A stretch of DNA of 64,000 bases from positions 248,001-312,000 of the forward strand of contig NZ_JABMLK010000002.1 of assembly GCF_013394855.1 (NCBI RefSeq), given 5' to 3'. The stretch comes from Limnobaculum xujianqingii (GTDB lineage: Bacteria > Pseudomonadota > Gammaproteobacteria > Enterobacterales > Enterobacteriaceae). Below are positions 47,314 to 58,457 of this stretch, in pieces. The notes under the pieces were generated by a model. The model was not told the origin of the DNA and did no database searches. It saw only the letters and a list, made by a program, of their open reading frames with translations. The position numbers and the translations under genes are program-made. Position 1 is the first letter of the stretch. Each line of letters begins with the position of its first letter.

Positions 47314-48498
47314 TTGAGTAAGACAGCGCTACTGGTTCTCGAAGACGGAACCCAATTTCATGGTCGGGCCATCGGGGCCAAAGGGATGGCAATTGGGGAA
47401 GTGGTTTTTAATACCTCAATGACAGGCTATCAAGAAATCCTTACTGACCCATCTTATTCCCGCCAAATTGTTACTCTTACTTATCCCCATATTGGAAATG
47501 TCGGCACGAACTCTTCAGATGAAGAATCCACTTCTGTTCATGCTCAGGGATTAATTATTCGTGATTTGCCACTGATTGCCAGTAACTACCGCAATCAGGA
47601 AGGACTGTCAGAATACCTGAAGCGCCACAATATAGTTGCTATTGCTGATATTGATACGCGTAAATTGACCCGTTTGCTTAGAGAGAAAGGGGCACAAAAC
47701 GGCTGCATTATTGTAGGCGATCAGCCAGATGCTCAGTTGGCTTTGGAAAAAGCGCGCGCCTTCCCTGGTCTGAAAGGCATGGATTTAGCCAAAGAGGTAA
47801 CAACGCAAGAGTCCTACCGTTGGGCTCAGGGTAGCTGGACGCTGGAAAATGATTTACCGGCAGTAAAAAATGACAGCGAATTACCTTACCACGTCGTCGC
47901 TTATGACTATGGTGTAAAACGCAACATCCTGAGAATGTTGGTGGATCGCGGCTGCCGTCTGACGGTAGTTCCGGCACAAACCTCCGCAGAAGAGGTTTTG
48001 AAACTTAATCCGGATGGTATTTTCCTGTCAAACGGACCGGGCGACCCTGCACCCTGTGACTATGCGATTAAAGCTATTCGCCAGTTTCTGGAAACTGATA
48101 TCCCGGTATTCGGTATCTGTCTGGGCCATCAACTGCTGGCTCTGGCTTCCGGAGCGCAAACCATCAAGATGAAATTTGGTCACCACGGCGGTAACCACCC
48201 GGTGAAAGACCTCGATGCTAATAGCGTTATGATCACTGCACAAAACCATGGTTTTGCAGTAGATGAATCCTCATTACCAGCGAATTTGCGCATTACTCAT
48301 AAATCGTTGTTTGATGGCACATTGCAGGGTATTCACCGCACCGATAAAGCCGCATTTAGTTTTCAGGGGCACCCGGAAGCCAGTCCCGGGCCGCATGATG
48401 CTGCACCGCTGTTCGACCATTTCATCGAGCTGATTGAATCTTACCGTTCTACCGCTAAAAACAAATCAGGAGCCTTGAGCCATGCCAAAACGTACTGA
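47314..48498 (+). CDS. carA: Carbamoyl-phosphate synthase small subunit
   Basis: 394 residues, about 12 longer than E. coli CarA (382). It starts at TTG (47314) with a strong AGGAGG site 5 nt upstream; E. coli carA also uses UUG. Class I amidotransferase: Cys in [12 protein letters not shown], and the His/Glu pair in [12 protein letters not shown]. It feeds ammonia from glutamine to CarB. The normal end (YRSTAK) is followed by [12 protein letters not shown], so the frame reads 17 nt into carB. Confidence 0.97.
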   Translation: MSKTALLVLEDGTQFHGRAIGAKGMAIGEVVFNTSMTGYQEILTDPSYSRQIVTLTYPHIGNVGTNSSDEESTSVHAQGLIIRDLPLIASNYRNQEGLSEYLKRHNIVAIADIDTRKLTRLLREKGAQNGCIIVGDQPDAQLALEKARAFPGLKGMDLAKEVTTQESYRWAQGSWTLENDLPAVKNDSELPYHVVAYDYGVKRNILRMLVDRGCRLTVVPAQTSAEEVLKLNPDGIFLSNGPGDPAPCDYAIKAIRQFLETDIPVFGICLGHQLLALASGAQTIKMKFGHHGGNHPVKDLDANSVMITAQNHGFAVDESSLPANLRITHKSLFDGTLQGIHRTDKAAFSFQGHPEASPGPHDAAPLFDHFIELIESYRSTAKNKSGALSHAKTY

Positions 48499-51400
48499 CA
48501 TAAAAAGCATCCTGATTCTTGGAGCCGGCCCAATCGTCATCGGTCAGGCTTGTGAGTTTGACTACTCTGGTGCACAGGCTTGTAAAGCGCTGCGGGAAGA
48601 GGGATACCGGGTGATTCTGGTGAACTCCAACCCGGCGACGATTATGACTGACCCGGAAATGGCTGATGCAACCTACATTGAGCCTATCCAGTGGGAAGTG
48701 GTACGCAAAATCATTGAGAAAGAGCGTCCGGATGCGGTTCTGCCTACGATGGGCGGACAAACCGCTCTTAACTGTGCGCTGGAACTGGAACGTAAGGGCG
48801 TACTGGCTGAATTTGGCGTAACCATGATTGGTGCCACTGCGGATGCTATTGATAAAGCAGAAGATCGCCAGCGCTTTGACAAGGCGATGAAAAAAATCGG
48901 TCTTGATACGGCACGTTCCGGCATTGCTCATAATATGGAAGAAGCTTATGCCGTGGCTGCGGATGTGGGCTTCCCTTGTATTATTCGCCCATCATTTACC
49001 ATGGGCGGTACCGGTGGTGGTATCGCCTATAACCGTGAAGAATTTGAAGAGATCTGCGAACGAGGTCTGGACCTTTCCCCTACCAAAGAGCTGCTGATTG
49101 ATGAGTCGCTGATTGGCTGGAAAGAGTATGAGATGGAGGTAGTTCGGGACAAAAATGATAACTGTATTATCGTCTGTTCCATCGAAAACTTCGACGCCAT
49201 GGGTATTCACACCGGTGATTCTATCACTGTAGCTCCGGCACAAACCCTGACTGATAAAGAGTATCAGATCATGCGTAACGCCTCGATGGCTGTGTTGCGT
49301 GAAATTGGTGTAGAAACCGGTGGTTCCAACGTGCAGTTCTCGGTGAACCCTAAAAATGGTCGCCTGATTGTTATCGAAATGAACCCGCGGGTTTCCCGTT
49401 CTTCAGCATTAGCCTCTAAAGCAACGGGCTTTCCGATTGCCAAAATTGCCGCCAAGCTGGCGGTTGGCTATACCCTCGATGAACTGATGAACGATATTAC
49501 CGGCGGCAGAACTCCGGCATCGTTTGAACCTTCTATTGACTATGTTGTGACAAAAATCCCTCGCTTTAACTTCGAGAAGTTCGCCGGTGCCAATGACCGA
49601 CTGACCACTCAGATGAAGTCCGTCGGGGAAGTGATGGCCATTGGCCGTACACAACAAGAATCGCTGCAAAAAGCATTACGCGGCCTGGAAGTCGGCGCCA
49701 GTGGATTTGATCCAAAAGTCAGTCTGGACGATCCGGAAGCGTTGACCCGAATTCGTCGTGAACTGAAAGAAGCGGGCGCTGAGCGTATCTGGTACGTTGC
49801 TGATGCATTCCGTGCCGGTATGTCAGTAGACGGCATCTTTAACCTGACTAATATTGACCGCTGGTTCCTGGTACAAATCGAAGAGCTGGTTCGTCTGGAA
49901 GAGCAGGTGGCTGAACGCGGCATTAACGGCCTGGACTATGATTTCATGCGCTTGTTGAAACGCAAAGGTTTTGCCGATGCGCGTCTGGCTAAGCTGGTTG
50001 GCTTCTCTGAAGCGGAAGTGCGTAAGTTGCGCTATAAGCATGGCATTTATCCGGTATACAAACGGGTTGATACCTGTGCGGCTGAGTTCGCCACGGATAC
50101 CGCTTATATGTATTCAACCTATGAAGATGAGTGTGAAGCTAACCCAACTAATGACCGGCCAAAAATTATGGTGCTGGGCGGTGGCCCTAACCGTATTGGA
50201 CAGGGAATTGAGTTTGATTATTGCTGCGTTCATGCTTCGCTGGCGCTGCGGGAAGATGGTTATGAAACCATCATGGTTAACTGTAACCCTGAAACGGTTT
50301 CTACCGATTATGACACTTCCGATCGCCTCTACTTCGAGCCGGTTACGCTGGAAGATGTACTGGAAATTGTACGCGTCGAGCAACCTGCCGGGGTTATTGT
50401 TCAGTACGGCGGTCAAACCCCATTAAAACTGGCTCGCTCATTAGAGGCCGCCGGTGTACCGATTATTGGTACCTCTCCGGATGCTATTGACCGGGCAGAA
50501 GACCGCGAACGTTTCCAGCAGGCGGTTCATCGTCTGGGCTTAAAACAGCCGGCAAACGCAACGGTATCAGCGATTGAAATGGCGGTAGATAAGGCTGCTG
50601 GTATCGGTTATCCGCTGGTAGTTCGTCCTTCTTATGTGCTGGGCGGACGAGCGATGGAAATTGTCTATGATGAAACCGACCTGCGTCGTTACTTTCAGAC
50701 TGCGGTTAGCGTTTCTAACGATGCGCCAGTACTGCTGGACCGCTTCCTGGATGATGCAATCGAAGTTGACGTAGATGCTATCTGTGACGGAGAGCGAGTA
50801 CTGATTGGTGGCATCATGGAACACATCGAACAAGCGGGCGTTCACTCCGGTGACTCAGCCTGTTCTTTACCGGCCTACACCTTAAGCCAGGATATTCAGG
50901 ATGAAATGCGCCGACAGGTTGAAAAGCTGGCATTTGAGCTCTGTGTTCGCGGCTTAATGAATGTGCAGTTTGCGGTGAAAGGAAACGATGTTTACCTGAT
51001 TGAGGTGAACCCTCGGGCAGCACGTACCGTACCGTTTGTTTCCAAGGCAACGGGCGTACCGCTGGCTAAAGTGGCTGCACGAGTAATGGCCGGCAAATCA
51101 CTGCTGGAGCAAGGTGTAACCAAAGAAGTTATTCCGCCTTACTACTCGGTAAAAGAAGTGGTGCTGCCATTCAACAAATTCCCTGGAGTAGACCCAATTT
51201 TAGGGCCTGAAATGCGTTCAACGGGTGAAGTGATGGGCGTTGGCCGCAGCTTTGCTGAGGCGTTTGCTAAGGCGATGCTGGGTAGCAGTCCAAACCGCAT
51301 TCCACGTGGTCGCGCACTGTTATCGGTACGTGAGGGCGATAAAGCTCGGGTGGTTGATTTAGCTGCCAAGCTGCTGAAGCAGGGCTTCGATCTGGATGCT

Positions 51401-51703
51401 ACTCACGGTACCGCAGTGGTGCTGGGTGAAGCGGGTATTAATCCCCGTCTGGTGAATAAGGTACATGAAGGTCGCCCACATATTCAGGACAGGATTAAAA
51501 ACGGTGAGTATAACTACATCGTCAACACCACCGAAGGGCGTCAGGCCATTGAGGACTCTAAGTTGATTCGCCGCAGTGCGCTTCAATATAAAGTTCACTA
51601 TGACACCACGCTAAACGGCGGTTTTGCTACCACGATGGCAATGAATGCGGACCCTACGGAGAAAGTGATTTCCGTTCAGGAAATGCATCAGTTGTTGAAG
51701 TAG
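48482..51703 (+). CDS. carB: Carbamoyl-phosphate synthase large subunit
   Basis: 1,073 residues, E. coli length. Two homologous ATP-grasp halves ([17 protein letters not shown] near 15; [16 protein letters not shown] near 560), each with [20 protein letters not shown] or [19 protein letters not shown], and a C-terminal MGS-like regulatory domain for UMP/ornithine ([33 protein letters not shown]). It makes carbamoyl phosphate for pyrimidines and arginine. An AGGAG site lies within carA. Confidence 0.98.
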   Translation: MPKRTDIKSILILGAGPIVIGQACEFDYSGAQACKALREEGYRVILVNSNPATIMTDPEMADATYIEPIQWEVVRKIIEKERPDAVLPTMGGQTALNCALELERKGVLAEFGVTMIGATADAIDKAEDRQRFDKAMKKIGLDTARSGIAHNMEEAYAVAADVGFPCIIRPSFTMGGTGGGIAYNREEFEEICERGLDLSPTKELLIDESLIGWKEYEMEVVRDKNDNCIIVCSIENFDAMGIHTGDSITVAPAQTLTDKEYQIMRNASMAVLREIGVETGGSNVQFSVNPKNGRLIVIEMNPRVSRSSALASKATGFPIAKIAAKLAVGYTLDELMNDITGGRTPASFEPSIDYVVTKIPRFNFEKFAGANDRLTTQMKSVGEVMAIGRTQQESLQKALRGLEVGASGFDPKVSLDDPEALTRIRRELKEAGAERIWYVADAFRAGMSVDGIFNLTNIDRWFLVQIEELVRLEEQVAERGINGLDYDFMRLLKRKGFADARLAKLVGFSEAEVRKLRYKHGIYPVYKRVDTCAAEFATDTAYMYSTYEDECEANPTNDRPKIMVLGGGPNRIGQGIEFDYCCVHASLALREDGYETIMVNCNPETVSTDYDTSDRLYFEPVTLEDVLEIVRVEQPAGVIVQYGGQTPLKLARSLEAAGVPIIGTSPDAIDRAEDRERFQQAVHRLGLKQPANATVSAIEMAVDKAAGIGYPLVVRPSYVLGGRAMEIVYDETDLRRYFQTAVSVSNDAPVLLDRFLDDAIEVDVDAICDGERVLIGGIMEHIEQAGVHSGDSACSLPAYTLSQDIQDEMRRQVEKLAFELCVRGLMNVQFAVKGNDVYLIEVNPRAARTVPFVSKATGVPLAKVAARVMAGKSLLEQGVTKEVIPPYYSVKEVVLPFNKFPGVDPILGPEMRSTGEVMGVGRSFAEAFAKAMLGSSPNRIPRGRALLSVREGDKARVVDLAAKLLKQGFDLDATHGTAVVLGEAGINPRLVNKVHEGRPHIQDRIKNGEYNYIVNTTEGRQAIEDSKLIRRSALQYKVHYDTTLNGGFATTMAMNADPTEKVISVQEMHQLLK

Positions 51704-52178
51704 TTAATAGATAATTGGGACCGGAGTAAGTTTCGTCTGCTAAACCTATAGAGTCTATCTGAACGATGGTTTATGCAGCCGAGCAGGGGCATTAGGGCGA
51801 ATGCCCCTGCACCCCGCGCCTTTCGCACAGGAATTCAGGTCGCTTAGGCGACTGCCTTCCTCCGTCATTCGGCCTTAACGCACCGGTGCAGAGCCGCTCC
51901 CGGCGTCGCTGCACCTCGCCCCGCATCCGTGCGGGACGTGCTGGCCTCTTTCAGTCGTCAGCTGAATTCAAGTGCTCATTAAAGGGCATAAATAGAAAAA
52001 GGCATAGAATTAGCCTCTTTGATAATCTGCATCTAAACTTTAAAAACCATAATAAACAGTAACTGAGCGTTTGAAGCGGTTCAAAAATCAGTGTTATTCT
52101 AACTGGCGCTTTTGAAAGCCCGGCAAACGGTAGGGTTACCCGTTTATTTCCTCTCTATTTCACTCAGGTAAACATAAA
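51704..52178. other. GC-rich gap with four successive hairpins
   Basis: 475 bp without a gene. Between 51783 and 51935 four strong hairpins follow each other: 51783-51810 (10-bp perfect, GCAGGGGCAT/ATGCCCCTGC), 51839-51852 (GTCGC/GCGAC), 51885-51915 (GGTGCAG/CTGCACC with inner GCCG/CGGC) and 51920-51935 (CCCGC/GCGGG). GC is far above the neighbourhood. No known RNA family is recognised; it may be a repeat element or a structured RNA. Confidence 0.6.
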
Positions 52179-52958
52179 GTGGAATTTGATAAAGTCCATC
52201 AACGCCAGCGGGAAATTACCCGTTTGTGTATACAGTGTGCGCTGTTATTGCTACAGCACGGTGCGGAAAGTATGTTGGTCGAGCAGCTTTCTACTCGACT
52301 TGGCAAGGCACTGGGTGTTGATGAGGTAGAAAGTTCTATCTCTGCGAATGCAATAGTGTTGAGTACCATCTATAAAGGGCACTGCCTTACCTCTACACGT
52401 AAGAATGTCGACCGCGGCATAAATATGCATGTGGTAACTGAAGTTCAGCGAATAGTGATATTAACTGAGCATCGCTTATTAGGCATTGATGAAGTTGAAA
52501 AACGGCTAAACCATATCAAGCCACTACGCTATCCACGTTGGTTAATGGTGCTGATGGTGGGATTATCCTGTGCCAGCTTCTGCAAACTGGCCGGTGGTGA
52601 CTGGGATGCGGTATTAGCCACGTTATTAGCCAGTGGTGTAGCGATGTATGCTCGTCAGGTTATCACTTCTTTTCAGATTAACCCGCTAATTAACTTTTTT
52701 GCCACTGCCTTTGTGGCCACTACCGTTGCAGGCTGGCTGGTTGACTGGATGGATATTTCCAAAGCTTCAATAGCCATGGCTTCCAGCGTATTGCTGTTAG
52801 TTCCCGGCTTTCCGCTGATTAACTCAGTGGCGGATATGTTTAAAGGGCATATCAATACCGGTATCGCCCGTTGGGTGATGGCCAGTCTGTTAACCCTTTC
52901 AACCTGTATTGGGGTTGTGGTGGCGATAACCGTTTGGGGGTTTCGGAGCTGGTTATGA
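52179..52958 (+). CDS. yjjP: Threonine/serine exporter family protein, YjjP-like
   Basis: 259 residues. N-terminal soluble ThrE-type region ([33 protein letters not shown]) followed by five membrane helices from about 115. With YjjB it forms the split ThrE-type exporter; in E. coli YjjPB is linked to succinate export. The start is taken at the first GTG at 52179 after an AGGTAAACATAAA stretch; a more distal start is not available. The ATGA overlap with yjjB implies coupling. Confidence 0.9.
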   Translation: MEFDKVHQRQREITRLCIQCALLLLQHGAESMLVEQLSTRLGKALGVDEVESSISANAIVLSTIYKGHCLTSTRKNVDRGINMHVVTEVQRIVILTEHRLLGIDEVEKRLNHIKPLRYPRWLMVLMVGLSCASFCKLAGGDWDAVLATLLASGVAMYARQVITSFQINPLINFFATAFVATTVAGWLVDWMDISKASIAMASSVLLLVPGFPLINSVADMFKGHINTGIARWVMASLLTLSTCIGVVVAITVWGFRSWL

Positions 52959-53419
52959 ATCTGATATTAACGCTTATCGAAAATATGTTTCTTGCAGCCA
53001 TTCCGGCGGTTGGCTTTGCGCTGGTGTTTAACGTACCGGTAAAAGCCCTGAAGTATTGTGCATTGCTGGGGGCAATAGGCTATGCCTGCCGTACCATATT
53101 AATTTATTACCAGTTTCCTCTGGAGTGGAGCACATTACTGACTTCTATGCTGACAGGTACTATCGGTATTCGCTGGTCGCGATGCTTTCTTGCCCACCCG
53201 AAAGTCTTTACCGTTGCGGCGGTGATCCCTATGTTCCCCGGCGTTTTTGCCTATAAGGCAATGATTGCTCTGGTAGAGATCTCCCATAAGGGGTATTCTG
53301 CCGAACTGTTTGAAACCATGATTACTTATTTTTTAAGGGCTTCGTTTATCGTTGGGGCATTGTCCATTGGGCTTTCTTTACCGGCTCTGTGGCTGTATCG
53401 CCGTAAGCCCAGCGTTTAA
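52955..53419 (+). CDS. yjjB: YjjB-like partner of the ThrE-family exporter
   Basis: 154 residues from the ATG at 52955 ([12 protein letters not shown]), overlapping the yjjP stop as ATGA; the frame upstream to 52871 lies inside yjjP. Four or five membrane helices, with the family [12 protein letters not shown] and [14 protein letters not shown] motifs. It works with YjjP at the inner membrane. In E. coli the pair lies far away, near 98 min. Confidence 0.92.
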   Translation: MNLILTLIENMFLAAIPAVGFALVFNVPVKALKYCALLGAIGYACRTILIYYQFPLEWSTLLTSMLTGTIGIRWSRCFLAHPKVFTVAAVIPMFPGVFAYKAMIALVEISHKGYSAELFETMITYFLRASFIVGALSIGLSLPALWLYRRKPSV

Positions 53420-53442
53420 CTGCCTGTTAGCAGGATGTTGTT

Positions 53443-53928
53443 ATGATTATTAGTCTGATTGCCGCAATGGCAGCAAACCGGGTGATTGGTGCCGAGAATG
53501 CGATGCCCTGGCATCTTCCCGCCGATCTGGCATGGTTTAAGCAAAACACCCTGAATAAACCGATAATTATGGGGCGTAATACCTATCTGTCCATTGGTCG
53601 TCCTCTACCTGGCAGATTGAATATTGTCATCAGCCGACAGCCTCAAACCGATGAAAGAGTTACCTGGGTTACTTCACTGGAGCAGGCTATTCAAGCGGCT
53701 GGCGAAGTGGAAGAGGTGATGATTATTGGCGGAGGAAGCGTTTATCAGCAGGCATTAGCACAAGCTGACCGCCTGTACCTGACTCATATTGAAGCTGAAC
53801 TGGCGGGAGATACCCATTTTCCTGACTATCAGCAACTGGCATGGCATCAGGTATTTTCTCAGCATCATCCGGCTGATGAAAAGAACCCACATGCTTATCA
53901 GTTTGAAATACTGGAACGGCAAAAATAA
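53443..53928 (+). CDS. folA: Dihydrofolate reductase
   Basis: 161 residues (E. coli 159). [20 protein letters not shown] start, the active-site acid Asp28 in [10 protein letters not shown], Thr/Ile/Gly of the NADPH loop in [12 protein letters not shown], and HFPDYQ. It reduces dihydrofolate and is the trimethoprim target. Convergent with apaH. Confidence 0.98.
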   Translation: MIISLIAAMAANRVIGAENAMPWHLPADLAWFKQNTLNKPIIMGRNTYLSIGRPLPGRLNIVISRQPQTDERVTWVTSLEQAIQAAGEVEEVMIIGGGSVYQQALAQADRLYLTHIEAELAGDTHFPDYQQLAWHQVFSQHHPADEKNPHAYQFEILERQK

Positions 53929-53933
53929 TGATT

Positions 53934-53962
53934 TTCCGGCACATCAGAACGATATGCCGGAA
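53934..53962. terminator. Terminator between folA and apaH
   Basis: TTCCGGCA (53934-53941) pairs with TGCCGGAA (53955-53962). Short T stretches on both sides suit two convergent genes. Confidence 0.7.
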
Positions 53963-53967
53963 TGATT

Positions 53968-54801
53968 TTACTCATCGTTTTCAGCGATTTTCGCCAGAGA
54001 GTGTTGTTGAAAATACTGTTTATCTTCCCATCTCAACATCGTGAGCTTCCCTCCCCAACAGCAGCCGGTATCCAGTGCATAAATACCTTCTGGCGCACCT
54101 TTTCCTTCCAGTGAAGCCCAATGGCCAAAAACAATTGAATAGTTTTCAGAAACTGGCCCGGAGAGTTCAAACCAGGGTTTTAACGGTGCAGGCGCTTTTT
54201 TAGGTACGTCTTTACAGATCATATCCAGACAGCCGTTTGGATAGCAGTAGCGCATGCGGGTTAGTGCATTAGTGGCGTAGCGTAATCTGGGTAACCCTGA
54301 CAGCTCATCGTGCCAGCAGTTGGGTAAATCGCCATACATTGAGTCGAGAAACAGCGGGTAGCTATCACTGGACAGAATAGCTTCAATTTCACGGGCGCAG
54401 CGTTTAGCGGTATCAATATCCCATTGAGGCGTAATACCTGCGTGCCCCATAACTAATGCCTTTTCTTCGTCTACCTGTAGCACAGGCTGGCGGCGTAACC
54501 AATTGATTAATTGGTCACAGTCTGGTGCTTCAAGCAATTCAGTCAGGTTATCTTTCGGTTTATTGCGGCTAATACCAGCATAAATTGCCAACAGATGAAG
54601 GTCATGATTACCCAATACGATACGGACTGAATCGCCCAGCGATCGAACATAACGAAGAACTTCAAGGGAATCTGGTCCTCGGGCGACTAAATCGCCCGTT
54701 AACCAAAGGGTATCTGTGGTGGGGTTAAAACTGGCTTGTGCCAGCAAAGCTTGTAGTTCCTGAAAACAACCGTGCACATCACCGACTAAAAGTGTTGCCA
54801 T
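53968..54801 (-). CDS. apaH: Diadenosine tetraphosphatase ApaH
   Basis: 277 residues (E. coli 280). Metallophosphatase motifs [44 protein letters not shown] and [10 protein letters not shown] are intact. It splits Ap4A to two ADP; recent E. coli work links it to NpN-capped RNA decapping. Last gene of lptD-surA-pdxA-rsmA-apaG-apaH. Confidence 0.98.
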   Translation of the reverse strand: MATLLVGDVHGCFQELQALLAQASFNPTTDTLWLTGDLVARGPDSLEVLRYVRSLGDSVRIVLGNHDLHLLAIYAGISRNKPKDNLTELLEAPDCDQLINWLRRQPVLQVDEEKALVMGHAGITPQWDIDTAKRCAREIEAILSSDSYPLFLDSMYGDLPNCWHDELSGLPRLRYATNALTRMRYCYPNGCLDMICKDVPKKAPAPLKPWFELSGPVSENYSIVFGHWASLEGKGAPEGIYALDTGCCWGGKLTMLRWEDKQYFQQHSLAKIAENDE

Positions 54802-54838
54802 AAGCGGGAGCTAACCTTTTATTATTATTGAATCTTTT

Positions 54839-55216
54839 TTAGTGAATCAGGGACGGAATCGCCAGGCGGAATACCGGAATCACTATCTGAAATGGTTGCC
54901 CCATATGATCGATCATATTGTAGTGGCCTTCCATTGTACCCAGCGGCGTTTCCAGAATAGCGCCACTGGTATATTGAAACTCATTGCCTGCTGAAATAAC
55001 CGGCTGTTCACCAATAACGCCTTCACCCTGAACTTCAGTATGCTTGCCGTTAGCGTTAGTGATCAGCCAGTATCGGCTAAGAAGCTGTACCTGCTCCCGG
55101 CCCAGGTTGCGAACTGTCATGGTATAAGCAAAAACAAAGCGCTGTTCATCCGGCAAAGATTGGGCTTCAACATAGAAACTTTGTGCCTGAATAAAAATCC
55201 TGGGTTTATCGATCAC
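54839..55216 (-). CDS. apaG: ApaG protein
   Basis: 125 residues from the GTG at 55216, matching the E. coli length; AGGAGT lies 6 nt upstream, 4 nt after the rsmA stop. The frame upstream of 55216 overlaps rsmA. DUF525 fold: [32 protein letters not shown] and [13 protein letters not shown]. It is linked to Co2+ resistance and MgATP binding; its role is unclear. Confidence 0.95.
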   Translation of the reverse strand: MIDKPRIFIQAQSFYVEAQSLPDEQRFVFAYTMTVRNLGREQVQLLSRYWLITNANGKHTEVQGEGVIGEQPVISAGNEFQYTSGAILETPLGTMEGHYNMIDHMGQPFQIVIPVFRLAIPSLIH

Positions 55217-55220
55217 GGTA

Positions 55221-56054
55221 TTACTCCTGTTCAGCCTCCGGCAGTTTGGTGCCTTTGGTTGATAACCAATTTGCCATTTTGCAATACAGTTCAACAGAGA
55301 TATTTTCTGCCCGCATATTCAGATCTAAGCCCAGTGCTGTCAGTTGTTCTGGCGTGAATAGATGGCCCAGACTGTTGCGGATAGTTTTACGCCGTTGATT
55401 GAATGCCTCTGTAGTCAGACGGCTCAGGATACGAATATCTTCTACAGGATAGGGGATGCTGTCATGCGGAATCAGACGTACCACCGCTGAATCTACTTTT
55501 GGCGCAGGGCGGAATGCCGTTGGCGGCACTTCCAGTACCGGAATCACCCGGCAATAATATTGCGCCATTACGCTTAACCGACCATAGGTTTTGCTATTTT
55601 CCCCAGCCACCAGTCGGTTAACTACTTCTTTCTGTAACATAAAATGCATGTCACTTATAGCATTAGTATAGCTGAAAAGATGGAACATCAGCGGCGTTGA
55701 GATGTTATACGGCAGGTTGCCGAATACTCTCAGCGGTTTTCCCATCTCTTTGGCCAGTGCCGCGAAATCAAAGGTCATGGCATCTTGCTGGTAGATAGTC
55801 AGTTTATCTTTCAGCTTAGGATTAACTGCCAGACGAGCGGCCAGATCGCGATCCAGCTCAATAACGGTCATGTGTTCTAACCGTTCAGCAACCGGTTCGG
55901 TTAACGCAGCCAGACCCGGACCAATTTCCAGCATAGCCTGACCCGGTTGTGGATGAATCGCCGAGACGATGCTGTCGATCACATAAGGATCGCTTAAAAA
56001 GTTTTGCCCGAAACGTTTGCGGGCAAAGTGGCCCTGATGAACACGATTATTCAT
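55221..56054 (-). CDS. rsmA: 16S rRNA dimethyladenosine transferase RsmA (KsgA)
   Basis: 277 residues. SAM-binding [19 protein letters not shown] and [18 protein letters not shown] with the NLPYNI catalytic motif; [10 protein letters not shown]. It dimethylates A1518 and A1519 of 16S rRNA late in 30S assembly; loss gives kasugamycin resistance. The start overlaps the pdxA stop by 8 nt. Confidence 0.98.
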   Translation of the reverse strand: MNNRVHQGHFARKRFGQNFLSDPYVIDSIVSAIHPQPGQAMLEIGPGLAALTEPVAERLEHMTVIELDRDLAARLAVNPKLKDKLTIYQQDAMTFDFAALAKEMGKPLRVFGNLPYNISTPLMFHLFSYTNAISDMHFMLQKEVVNRLVAGENSKTYGRLSVMAQYYCRVIPVLEVPPTAFRPAPKVDSAVVRLIPHDSIPYPVEDIRILSRLTTEAFNQRRKTIRNSLGHLFTPEQLTALGLDLNMRAENISVELYCKMANWLSTKGTKLPEAEQE

Positions 56055-57042
56055 TACGATTATTTATCATTTTAATAGCGAGATTAAGCGCAACGGTAAA
56101 ACTACCTGCATCGGCAGTACCCGTAGCGGCAAGGTCTAATGCGGTGCCGTGGTCGACAGAGGTCCTGATAAAAGGAAGGCCCAGAGTGATATTCACTGCC
56201 CGGCCAAATCCCTGATATTTCAAAACAGGTAATCCCTGATCGTGATACATGGCTAATACTGCATCAGCATGTTGTAAATATTTAGGCTGAAATAGGGTAT
56301 CAGCCGGAAGCGGTCCAATAAGGTTAATACCCTGTTGGCGCAGTTTTTCCAGAGTAGGGGAGATAATATCTATCTCTTCATGACCCATGTGACCACCTTC
56401 ACCCGCGTGAGGGTTTAGCCCGCAAACATAAATTTGTGGATGCGAAATACCAAACTGAGTGACTAAATCATGATTCAGAATGGAGATGGTCTCCGTCAGA
56501 CTCTCTGGTGTAATAGCTTCAGAAACGCGAGACAGAGGCAGATGAGTGGTCACCAAAGCTACGCGTAACTCTTCCGTTGCCAGCATCATGACAACCCGTT
56601 GCCGATGGCTGCGTTCTGCAAAAAACTCAGTGTGGCCGGTAAAGGCATGTCCGGCATCATTGATAATGCCCTTATGCACCGGACCGGTAATTAATGCGGC
56701 AAATTCACCACTCAGGCAGCCATCACAGGCGCGGGCCAGTGTATCTATAACATATTGGCTGTTTTGAACATTAAGTTCCCCAGGGATAACAGAGTTGCTC
56801 AATTTAACCGGCAAAACGGTTAATGTGCCTTTTTTCTGCGGTTGAGGTGATTGCTCTGGCTGGTAAACATGTAATTGCAAAGGCAGCCCGAGGAGGGCTG
56901 CCCTTTGCTGGAGCAATTCTGGCGCGGCGCAAACCACCAGCTCAACGGGCCATTCCCGCTGAGCCATCTGCACAATTAAGTCAGGTCCCACACCGGCAGG
57001 TTCTCCCGGTGTGATAACCACGCGTTGAATATTACTGAGCAT
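56047..57042 (-). CDS. pdxA: 4-hydroxythreonine-4-phosphate dehydrogenase
   Basis: 331 residues from the ATG at 57042 ([15 protein letters not shown]); the frame to 57072 lies within surA. Motifs: [53 protein letters not shown] with metal-binding His, and [12 protein letters not shown]. It catalyses a late step of pyridoxine 5'-phosphate synthesis. Overlaps the surA end by 11 nt. Confidence 0.97.
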   Translation of the reverse strand: MLSNIQRVVITPGEPAGVGPDLIVQMAQREWPVELVVCAAPELLQQRAALLGLPLQLHVYQPEQSPQPQKKGTLTVLPVKLSNSVIPGELNVQNSQYVIDTLARACDGCLSGEFAALITGPVHKGIINDAGHAFTGHTEFFAERSHRQRVVMMLATEELRVALVTTHLPLSRVSEAITPESLTETISILNHDLVTQFGISHPQIYVCGLNPHAGEGGHMGHEEIDIISPTLEKLRQQGINLIGPLPADTLFQPKYLQHADAVLAMYHDQGLPVLKYQGFGRAVNITLGLPFIRTSVDHGTALDLAATGTADAGSFTVALNLAIKMINNRNE

Positions 57043-58384
57043 TTGCGCTGGTACTGCTACTGTTGCTGCCATTCATAATTTTAACGTAAGCACTGGCGCG
57101 AATTTCCTGCATCCAGCTTGGTACTTCTTCAGAGAACTTACGGTTGAACAGCATGCGGTAAGCACGATCTTTTTGAGCAACGTCGGTTTTATCAACCTGA
57201 CGGGTGTCCAGCAGCTGGATCAGATGCCAGCCAAATGAAGAGCGAATCGGCGCGCTGATTTCATTTTTCTGTAAACGCATCAGAGCGTCGCGGAATGCCG
57301 GATCGAAAACTTCCGGTGAAGACCAGCCCATATCACCACCCTGACGGGCAGAGCCTGGATCTTCAGAATATTTACGCGCCATTTCGGCAAAATCTGCTTT
57401 TCCGCTGCGGATATCGTCAGCAATCGATGCTAATTTTGCCTGAGCCTGTTCGTCAGTGACGACAACAGATGAACGAATCAGAATATGGCGGGCGTGAACT
57501 TCCATCACAGAAATGGCTTTCTGCTCACCACGAATGTCGTTCACTTTTAAAATATGGAAACCTACGCGAGAGCGAATTGGTCCAACGATGCCACCTTTTT
57601 GGGATGATTGCAGCTCGCTGGCAAAAATGGATGGCAGTTCCTGCATTTTAGCCCAACCCATTTTACCGCCTCTTAGTGCTTGCGGATCGGCAGAGTAGGT
57701 TGCAGCCATTTTGCCGAAATCAGCACCATTTTTTAACTGTTCAACAATGCTTTTTGCTTGTTCATCCGCTTTGGCTACTTGATCCGGACTTGGATTTTCA
57801 CCTAAAGGAATCATGATATGGCTCAGATTCAGTTCTGCGCTGGCATCTAACTGATTAGCCATTTGACCGGCTAATGCCTCAACTTCCTGAGGTAATACGG
57901 TAACCCGACGGCGAACTTCGTTATTACGCACTTCACTCATCAGCATCTCTTTACGGATTTGCTCACGATAAGTTTTGTAGTTCATGCCTTCGGCAGAAAG
58001 ACGGCTTTTTAGCTGGGCAACACTCATACGGTTTTGCTGAGCAATGTCAGCAATACCTTTATCAAGCTGAGCATCGTCAATTTTAATGCCCATGCTGGTA
58101 CCCAACTGACTGATGATGCTATCCATAATCAGTCTTTCAGTAATTTGGGCACGTAAGGCTTCGTCATCTGGTAATTGTTGACCAGCACGGCGAGCGCCAT
58201 TCTTAACGGAAGACATCATATTGTTGACGTCACTCTCTAAAACGACACCGTTATTGACGATGGCTGCAACACGGTCAACGTGTTGTCCCGCAGGTGCAGC
58301 AAGTACAGCATGTGAAGCCAATGACATTGAAGTGACTGATGCACAGAGCGCCAGACTTGCGGCAAGCGATCTCCAGTTTTTCAT
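57032..58384 (-). CDS. surA: Periplasmic chaperone / peptidyl-prolyl isomerase SurA
   Basis: 450 residues from the ATG at 58384 (MKNWR, as in E. coli). Signal peptide to about residue 30 (VLA-APAG), longer than the E. coli one. N-terminal chaperone domain ([37 protein letters not shown]), two parvulin PPIase domains ([38 protein letters not shown]) and the C-terminal helix. It escorts outer membrane proteins to BamA, including LptD encoded just upstream. Confidence 0.97.
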   Translation of the reverse strand: MKNWRSLAASLALCASVTSMSLASHAVLAAPAGQHVDRVAAIVNNGVVLESDVNNMMSSVKNGARRAGQQLPDDEALRAQITERLIMDSIISQLGTSMGIKIDDAQLDKGIADIAQQNRMSVAQLKSRLSAEGMNYKTYREQIRKEMLMSEVRNNEVRRRVTVLPQEVEALAGQMANQLDASAELNLSHIMIPLGENPSPDQVAKADEQAKSIVEQLKNGADFGKMAATYSADPQALRGGKMGWAKMQELPSIFASELQSSQKGGIVGPIRSRVGFHILKVNDIRGEQKAISVMEVHARHILIRSSVVVTDEQAQAKLASIADDIRSGKADFAEMARKYSEDPGSARQGGDMGWSSPEVFDPAFRDALMRLQKNEISAPIRSSFGWHLIQLLDTRQVDKTDVAQKDRAYRMLFNRKFSEEVPSWMQEIRASAYVKIMNGSNSSSTSANAQ

Positions 58385-58457
58385 TACTTTTCTCATATAG
58401 TCCATCCGCACGGGGCGGTTTATCTTAGAAATAATACCAACGTCTTCACGATGGATA

